DNA of 64,000 nucleotides from Actinoplanes oblitus (lineage in GTDB: Bacteria > Actinomycetota > Actinomycetes > Mycobacteriales > Micromonosporaceae), in assembly GCF_030252345.1 (NCBI RefSeq), contig NZ_CP126980.1, positions 2,247,501 through 2,311,500 on the forward strand, given 5' to 3'. Below are positions 58,677 to 64,000 of the stretch, in pieces; position 1 is the first letter of the stretch, and every line of letters starts with the position of its first letter. A model generated the notes under the pieces. That model was not told the DNA's origin. It saw only the letters and a program-made list of their open reading frames with translations, and searched no databases. Both the position numbers and the translations under genes were made by a program.

Positions 58677-58691
58677 TCCGAAAGTTTCGGA
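58677..58691. promoter_or_regulatory. Operator copy 2 (TCCGAAA-G-TTTCGGA)
   Basis: A perfect 7-1-7 palindrome at the expected transcription start or leader of the GH115 gene. The core CGAAAnTTTCG resembles the motif known upstream of Streptomyces xylan/xylose genes controlled by LacI/ROK-type repressors. Confidence 0.7.
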
Positions 58692-58717
58692 GCGCTTCGT
58701 CCACCGGAGGCGTACCC

Positions 58718-61660
58718 ATGCGAAGTCCCCTCGCGGGCGCGTTCACCGTGCTCGCCCTCCTCCTCACGCCCGTACCCGCACAGGCCGCGTCCCCCGGCCG
58801 GGACACCGCCGACTACATCTCCACCCGGCCCGGCCCGGGCCGGTTTCCGCTGGTCGCCGCCCCGATCGTGACCAGCGCCAACGACTACCCCGGCGTGCTG
58901 CGGGTGGCCGGCGACCTGCGGTCCGACCTCGGCGCCGCCACCGGCGTCACCCCGCCGGCCGCGCGGGACACCGTCCCTGCCGGGCGGGACCCGATCATCG
59001 TCGGCACCATCGGCCGGTCCACCCTTGTCGATCGTCTGATAGCGGCCGGCAAACTCGACGCCCGTGGCATCGCCGGCAAGTGGGAGACCTCGCTCCAGCA
59101 GGTCGTCGAGCACCCGCTGCCGGGCGTCCGCCGGGCGTTCGTGATCGCCGGCAGCGACCAGCGCGGCACCATCTACGGCGTCTACGACGTGTCCCGGCGG
59201 ATCGGCGTCTCGCCCTGGCACTTCTGGGACGACGTGCCGGTACCGCACGCGGACGCGCTCTACGCCCTGCCCGGCCGGCACAGCCAGGGCACCCCGAAGG
59301 TCAAGTACCGCGGCGTCTTCATCAACGACGAGAACCCGGACACCGGCACCTGGGCACCCGCGTTCTTCGGCCCGGGCAAGGCGCCCGGCTATCCGGGTGG
59401 GCTGAACGCGAACTACTACGCCAAGGTCTTCGAGACCATGCTCCGGCTCAAGGCCAACTACCTGTGGCCGGCCGTCTGGGGTCGCGCGTTCGCCGAGGAC
59501 GACCCGGCCAACCACGCCACCGCCAGCTACTACGGCGTGGTGATGGGCACCTCGCACGAGGCGCCGATGATGCGCGGCATCGAGGAGTGGAACCGGCACC
59601 CGGCCGGCACCGGCGAGTGGAGTTTCCGGCGCAACCCGGAGGCGATAAAGGAGTACTGGCGGGCCGGCATCGAGCGGATGCGCGACCAGGACATCGAGGG
59701 TGTCGTGACGCTCGGCATGCGCGGCAACGGCGACGTCAGCCTGCCCGACGGCGACGGCATCGACCTGATGAGCTCGATCATCGACACCCAGCGGCAGATC
59801 CTCGGCGAGGAGGGCATGCTGGGCGCGCCCCAGGTGCAGACCCTCTACAAGGAGGTGCAGCGCTACTGGGACAAGGGTTACCGGCCGCCGGACGACGTGA
59901 CAGTGGTGTTCTGCGACGACAACTGGGGCAACATGCGCAAGCTGCCCGACCCGTCGTTGCCGGCCCGCAGCGGCGGCTACGGCCTCTACTACCACTTCGA
60001 CTACGTCGGCGACGGCCGCAACTACAAGTGGGTGGACACCGCCAACCTGACGAACACGTGGGAGCAACTGCACCGGGCGTACACCTCGGGTGTCGATCGG
60101 CTGTGGGTGGCCAACGTCGGCGACCTGAAGAACGAGGAGGAACCGGCCCAGTTCTTCCTCGACTACGCGTGGAATCCGGACGCCATCCCGCTGGACGGCA
60201 TCAAGGCCTGGGAGCGCCGCTTCGCGGCGGAGAGCTTCGGCACGTCACTGTCCGCCGAGATCGCGGAGGTGCTTTCCCGGTACGGCGTACTGCAGTCCCG
60301 CCGCAAGCCCGAGCTGCTCAACCGGCGGATCACCGTCGACCCGGCCAAGGACCTCACCACCGACCCGAGCGCCGTGGTCTACGACGACCAGGGCAACCCG
60401 TTCAGCCTCACCGACTATCGGGAGATGGACCGGGTGGTCGCCGAGTGGCAGGCACTCGCCGCACGCGCTGAGCGGATCAAGAAGCGGGTGCCGGACGCCT
60501 GGCAGGACGCGTACTTCCAGCTCGTCTACTACCAGGTGGCGGCGACCGCGAACCTCTACGAGCTGCGCCGTGCCGAGTTCACCAACATCATGTACGCCGC
60601 GCAGGGCCGGGCCGCCACCAACGACCTGGCCGACGAGGCGGAGGCCCGGTTCGCCGAGGATCAGGCGCTCAACGCGCACTACAACACCGCGCTGGCCGGC
60701 GGCAAGTGGAAGGACTGGCAGCTGCAACCCAAGATCGGGTACGGCAACGTGGCGCGGTACGGCCCGAACGCCCCGTGGCAGCAGCCCGAGCTCAACAACG
60801 TGGCGCTGCCCGACGAGATCTACCCCTATCTGAAGCGGATCGAGGTGCCGGCCGGCGCGGCGCTCGGCGTGGCGCTGGACGGCGGCGACGCCACCACGCT
60901 GCCGGAGTTCAGCCCGTGGCAGGCGCAGCCGCGGCAGTACGTCGAGGTCTACAACAAGGGCACCACGCCGTTCCGCTACACCATCACGGCGGAGCAGCCG
61001 TGGGTGCACGTGACGCCGGCGAGCGGGACGGTGGGGAAGCAGGTCAGGGCGACCGTGTCGGTCGACTGGCGACGGGCGCCGGCCGGGCTGACCGTCGTAC
61101 CGATAAGGGTCGAAGGCGCGGGTGGCGCGGTCGTGGTGCGCGCGCCGGTCCGCAACCCCGCGACCAGGCCGCGGGGTTTCGCCGAGGCGAACGGTTATGT
61201 GTCGATCCCGGCGACCGGTTTCGATCGCAAGACCGGGTCCTGGACGGTGTTGCCCGGGATCGGCAAGACCGGCGACGGGATCATGCCGGCCGGCGGCTCG
61301 GACGCCCGGCTCGACTACCGGGTGACGCTGACCGGTTCCGGACCGGTGAAGATCAACGCGTTGCTGGCGCCGCGGAACGGGCGGCTGCGCTACGCGATCG
61401 CGGTGGACGGCGCGACGCCGCAGGTGGTCGACGCGGTCGCCGCCACGGGGGCGGTCGACACCACGATGAACCGCCAGTGGGCACGCAACACCTCGGACAA
61501 CGTCAACGTCACCGCCACCACGCACCAGATCGCCGCGGCCGGGACGCACACCGTCTCGTTCTGGGCGCTGGACTCCTCGGTGATCCTGCAGCGGTTGATC
61601 GTGGACACCGGCGGGGTCAAGTACAGCTATCTCGGCCCGCCGACCAGCCGGAGGTTCTGA
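58718..61660 (+). CDS. Secreted GH115 xylan alpha-1,2-glucuronidase
   Basis: 980 residues with a signal peptide (FTVLALLLTPVPAQA). The GH115 order is seen: an N-terminal domain (PLVAAPIVTSANDYPGVLRVAGDLRSDLGAATG), IAGSDQRGTIYGVYDVSRRIGVSPWHFWDDVPV, the catalytic barrel with VKYRGVFINDENP, LRLKANYLWPAVWGRAF, GVVMGTSHEAPMMRG, FCDDNWGNMRKLP and GLYYHFDYVG, then helices and a C-terminal beta domain ending in the family-typical IVDTGG. It removes 4-O-methylglucuronic acid from internal xylose. A strong ribosome binding site CCGGAGG and a palindromic operator precede it. It continues into the SGNH gene two bases later. Confidence 0.95.
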   Translation: MRSPLAGAFTVLALLLTPVPAQAASPGRDTADYISTRPGPGRFPLVAAPIVTSANDYPGVLRVAGDLRSDLGAATGVTPPAARDTVPAGRDPIIVGTIGRSTLVDRLIAAGKLDARGIAGKWETSLQQVVEHPLPGVRRAFVIAGSDQRGTIYGVYDVSRRIGVSPWHFWDDVPVPHADALYALPGRHSQGTPKVKYRGVFINDENPDTGTWAPAFFGPGKAPGYPGGLNANYYAKVFETMLRLKANYLWPAVWGRAFAEDDPANHATASYYGVVMGTSHEAPMMRGIEEWNRHPAGTGEWSFRRNPEAIKEYWRAGIERMRDQDIEGVVTLGMRGNGDVSLPDGDGIDLMSSIIDTQRQILGEEGMLGAPQVQTLYKEVQRYWDKGYRPPDDVTVVFCDDNWGNMRKLPDPSLPARSGGYGLYYHFDYVGDGRNYKWVDTANLTNTWEQLHRAYTSGVDRLWVANVGDLKNEEEPAQFFLDYAWNPDAIPLDGIKAWERRFAAESFGTSLSAEIAEVLSRYGVLQSRRKPELLNRRITVDPAKDLTTDPSAVVYDDQGNPFSLTDYREMDRVVAEWQALAARAERIKKRVPDAWQDAYFQLVYYQVAATANLYELRRAEFTNIMYAAQGRAATNDLADEAEARFAEDQALNAHYNTALAGGKWKDWQLQPKIGYGNVARYGPNAPWQQPELNNVALPDEIYPYLKRIEVPAGAALGVALDGGDATTLPEFSPWQAQPRQYVEVYNKGTTPFRYTITAEQPWVHVTPASGTVGKQVRATVSVDWRRAPAGLTVVPIRVEGAGGAVVVRAPVRNPATRPRGFAEANGYVSIPATGFDRKTGSWTVLPGIGKTGDGIMPAGGSDARLDYRVTLTGSGPVKINALLAPRNGRLRYAIAVDGATPQVVDAVAATGAVDTTMNRQWARNTSDNVNVTATTHQIAAAGTHTVSFWALDSSVILQRLIVDTGGVKYSYLGPPTSRRF

Positions 61661-61662
61661 TC

Positions 61663-62919
61663 ATGAAACGTCGTGCTCTGCTCGCCGGGTCGACCGGCGC
61701 GGTCGCGGCGGGCCTCGTCCCGTCCGCCGCCTCCGCCGTCCCCTCGGCCGCCACCCAGCAGGCGTCCTGGGTGCACACCTGGACCGCGATGCCGCAGCTC
61801 ACCGAGCCGGGGAACATGCCGCCGGCGCCGTTCACCGGGACCGACGCGGTGCTGGTGGACACCACGCTGCGGCAGACGGTGCACACGTCGATCGGCGGGA
61901 AGGTGGTGCGGGTCCGCTTCTCCAACGCGTTCGGCACCACGGATCTGCCGCTCGATCGGGCGGCCCTGGCGCTTCCGGTGGACGGCAGAGCGGGAAGCTC
62001 CGGCATCGTCGCGGGGAGCTCGCGGGCGCTGACCTTCGGCGGTCAGGCGTCGGTGGTGGTGCCCGCCGGCGCGCAGGTCGTCTCCGACCCGGTGCCGATG
62101 CCCGTCGCGGCCAGGGCGAACCTGACCGTTTCCGTCTATCTCGGTGCCGGGCAGGCGGGGCTCGCTCTGACCGGGCACCCGGGCTCGCGCACGACGTCCT
62201 GGCTGGTCAAGGGCGACCAGGCGGAGAAACCGGAGATGTCGGGCGCGACGCCCGTCGACCACTGGTACCTGATCAGCGGGATCGAGGTGATCGGCAGCCG
62301 CGCCGCCGGAGTGGTGATCATCGGGGACTCGCTGACCGACGGGCGGGGCTCGACCACCAACGGCAACGACAGGTGGCCGGATCAGCTGGCGGCCCGGTTC
62401 CGGGACCCGCGACTCGCGATCCTCAACCAGGCGGCCGGCGGTAACCGGGTGCTGCACGACGGGCTCGGGCCGAACGTCCTGGCCCGGTTCGACAGGGACG
62501 TGCTCGGGGTCAGCGGGGCGGCCTGGGTGCTGGTCTTCGAGGGGGTCAACGACATCGGGACCGCCGAGGCGACCGAGGCCGGGCAGCGGCAGGTGATCGC
62601 GGCGCTGACCGGGGCGTACCGGCAGATCGTGCAGCGGGCGCACGCTCAGGACCTGCGGGTCTACGGTGCGACGATCACGCCGTTCGGTGGGAACGCCGGG
62701 TATGACGATCCGGGTGGGCTGCGGGAGCGGGCCCGGGTGACGGTGAACGGGGTGATCCGGGGCGGGGTGTTCGACGCGTACGTCGACTTCGCGGCGGCCG
62801 TGGCCGACCCCGCGGCGCCGAGCCGCCTCGATCCGGCTTTCGACGTCGGCGATCACCTGCACATGAACCCGGCCGGTTACGCGGCACTCGCGGCCGCTGT
62901 TCCCCGCAGGCTGTTCTAG
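61663..62919 (+). CDS. Exported SGNH/GDSL esterase in the GH115 operon
   Basis: 418 residues. Tat-like signal KRRALLAGSTGAVAAGL. A jelly-roll-like N-terminal domain (VRVRFSNAFGTTDLPLDRAALAL) precedes the SGNH domain: VVIIGDSLTDGRGS (Ser), NQAAGGNRVL, FEGVNDIG (Asn) and DVGDHLHMNPAGYAALA (Asp, His). Such enzymes act on acetylated xylan or related esters. The ribosome binding site CCGGAGG lies within the GH115 end, so the pair is coupled: the GH115 enzyme and this esterase could work together on glucuronoxylan side groups. Confidence 0.92.
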   Translation: MKRRALLAGSTGAVAAGLVPSAASAVPSAATQQASWVHTWTAMPQLTEPGNMPPAPFTGTDAVLVDTTLRQTVHTSIGGKVVRVRFSNAFGTTDLPLDRAALALPVDGRAGSSGIVAGSSRALTFGGQASVVVPAGAQVVSDPVPMPVAARANLTVSVYLGAGQAGLALTGHPGSRTTSWLVKGDQAEKPEMSGATPVDHWYLISGIEVIGSRAAGVVIIGDSLTDGRGSTTNGNDRWPDQLAARFRDPRLAILNQAAGGNRVLHDGLGPNVLARFDRDVLGVSGAAWVLVFEGVNDIGTAEATEAGQRQVIAALTGAYRQIVQRAHAQDLRVYGATITPFGGNAGYDDPGGLRERARVTVNGVIRGGVFDAYVDFAAAVADPAAPSRLDPAFDVGDHLHMNPAGYAALAAAVPRRLF

Positions 62920-62936
62920 AGCGCTGGCGCCGCCGG

Positions 62937-63092
62937 TCAGAGCAGGGATCCGCCGGCGACGGTGAGCACGTCGAGGAGATGGGCGAGACGGTGGCCGACC
63001 GGGGTCACCGTCACGATGCAGATGCCCGCGACGATCGCCGCGAGCAGCGAGTACTCGACGGCGGTGGCGCCCTCGTCAGTCAGCTTCCCCAT
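62937..63092 (-). CDS. Orphan Flp/Fap-type pilin
   Basis: A 51-residue protein too short for standard ORF cut-offs. MGKLTDEGATAVEYSLLAA shows the type IVb pilin signature: a short charged leader, Gly-Ala, then TAVEYSLLAAIVAGICIVTV, a hydrophobic helix with the conserved Glu five after the cleavage site, and Tyr next to it. No Flp assembly genes (TadA, CpaB) lie in the window, so it would depend on a system elsewhere or be an orphan. Confidence 0.85.
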   Translation of the reverse strand: MGKLTDEGATAVEYSLLAAIVAGICIVTVTPVGHRLAHLLDVLTVAGGSLL

Positions 63093-63129
63093 GCACCATT
63101 GTTCGGCCCGTTCCGCTCCCCGGTGAGGT

Positions 63130-64000
63130 TCACCGCGGGTGTGGAACGGGTCCCGGACGGTTGCCGGTGGCCACCACCGGCCGGGCCATCGCCGCCGCGA
63201 CCAGCGCGATGACGCACAGCGCGGACAGGCTGAGGAAGCCGGCCCGGAACGACCCGGTCGCGTCCTTCACCGCGCCGAGCAGGTAGACGAACGCGAAGCT
63301 GCCCAGGTTGGCGCAGAAGTTGCCGAACCCGCTGAGCAGTCCGGCGCGCTCCGTCCCGAGCACCGCGATCGGCAACGCGAACAGCGGCCCGAAGTACACC
63401 TGCACCACCACCGAGATCATCGCGACCACCGCCAGCACCGCCGGCATCCCGGGCACGTAGGTGAGCAGGGCCAGGCCGGTGGCCAGCACCGTCAGCGAAC
63501 CGCCGATCACCAGCAGCGGGCGCCCGAGCCGGTCGGAGATCAGCCCGCCGAGGTAGTTCGCCGGCGCGGTCACCGCCGCGCCGAGCGCCACCACCAGGCC
63601 GGCCGCGGTCAGCGACTGCCCGCGGTCCACCACCAGCCAGGTGGCCAGCCAGAAGGTGAAGCCCTGGGCGACAGCGAGCCGGGCGAACTGGATCACCCCG
63701 GTCAGCCAGACGATCCGGTGCCGGAGCAGGACGGGCAGGTCGGTGATCCGGGCCGGGCGGCCGGTCGGCGGGACCGGCACGGCGGGCCCGGCGGCCCGGC
63801 GGTAGAGCACCAGGGCGAGCAGCCCGGCCACCGCGAAGATCCCGAACAGCAGTCGCCAGCCGAGCGGCCCGACCAGCCAGGGGCCGAGGGAGCTGAGCAG
63901 GATGTTGGAGGAGAAGCCGCCGGCGACGTACAGCCCCATCGCGGTGGCCCGTCGGTCGCCGGGGAACTGCTCGCTGATCAGCAGCAGTCCGGGCGCGAAG
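63130..64000 (-). CDS. Major facilitator superfamily transporter, C-terminal part (cut by window edge)
   Basis: The gene reads in from the right edge and ends at 63130; about 290 residues are visible. The frame begins FAPGLLLISEQFPGDRRATAMGLYVAGG, typical of MFS after helix 4, and shows helices to the end (LVVALGAAVTAPANYLGGLISDRLGRPLLVIGGSLTVLATG). The LISDRLGRP loop is the MFS signature between helices. Substrate is unknown; the group resembles multidrug or sugar efflux permeases. Confidence 0.9.
   Translation of the reverse strand, partial: FAPGLLLISEQFPGDRRATAMGLYVAGGFSSNILLSSLGPWLVGPLGWRLLFGIFAVAGLLALVLYRRAAGPAVPVPPTGRPARITDLPVLLRHRIVWLTGVIQFARLAVAQGFTFWLATWLVVDRGQSLTAAGLVVALGAAVTAPANYLGGLISDRLGRPLLVIGGSLTVLATGLALLTYVPGMPAVLAVVAMISVVVQVYFGPLFALPIAVLGTERAGLLSGFGNFCANLGSFAFVYLLGAVKDATGSFRAGFLSLSALCVIALVAAAMARPVVATGNRPGPVPHPR

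Overview
The window is very GC-rich and has actinobacterial gene content: a Wag31-type DivIVA, DUF3349, DUF1707 and DUF2752 proteins, an EspC/CpnT-like type VII secretion cassette, many GTG starts and Tat signal peptides. The kinase/ATPase/GGDEF fusion, the chemoreceptor and the orphan Flp pilin suggest Micromonosporaceae, possibly Actinoplanes. That assignment is inference; no rRNA or other taxonomic marker is present.

Layout. 1-3.05 kb: N-terminal two thirds of a P-type ATPase (minus strand), then about 1.4 kb of intergenic minisatellites, including about 15 copies of a 63-bp hairpin-forming unit. 3.05-7.5 kb: a repeat-rich secreted protein, a Tat lipoprotein metallo-beta-lactamase-fold hydrolase divergent from a TrmB-like regulator, a DUF998 membrane protein, a glyoxalase-fold protein and an M15 peptidase with LysM. 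7.6-15 kb: a 1730-residue Ser/Thr kinase-ATPase-GAF-diguanylate cyclase, a DUF2752 protein, an RDD protein and a nitronate monooxygenase. 15-16.4 kb: a small secreted protein surrounded by three tandem-repeat arrays and two strong dyads. 16.4-20.5 kb: the homogentisate operon (hmgA, an unknown coupled gene, fumarylacetoacetase) with a divergent TetR regulator. 20.5-36 kb: mixed metabolic and regulatory genes, a frameshifted secreted protein, an M1 aminopeptidase, a PilZ chemoreceptor and two copies of a dispersed palindromic element. 36-50 kb: hydrolases, a sulfotransferase, purU, a LacI regulator with a matched operator pair, an AbfB-domain protein coupled to a second DivIVA-like protein, a phosphate transporter operon and LtrA. 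50-53.3 kb: divIVA followed by a compact type VII secretion toxin-immunity cassette. 53.3-64 kb: a DUF3455 protein, a radical SAM enzyme and a polysaccharide-degradation locus (GH30, GH115, SGNH esterase) with distinct palindromic operators, then an orphan Flp pilin and the C-terminal part of an MFS transporter.

Functional themes. (1) Tyrosine/homogentisate catabolism runs as one translationally coupled operon. (2) Hemicellulose and pectin side-chain degradation (GH30, GH115, SGNH esterases, rhamnogalacturonan acetylesterase, AbfB protein) appears to be controlled by several LacI-type operators. (3) Contact or secreted antagonism: the cassette at 51.3-53.3 kb looks like a split CpnT-type toxin whose C-terminus matches the ADP-ribosyl cyclase/CD38 active-site pattern, followed by a candidate immunity gene. 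(4) The intergenic DNA is unusually rich in tandem repeats and palindromes.
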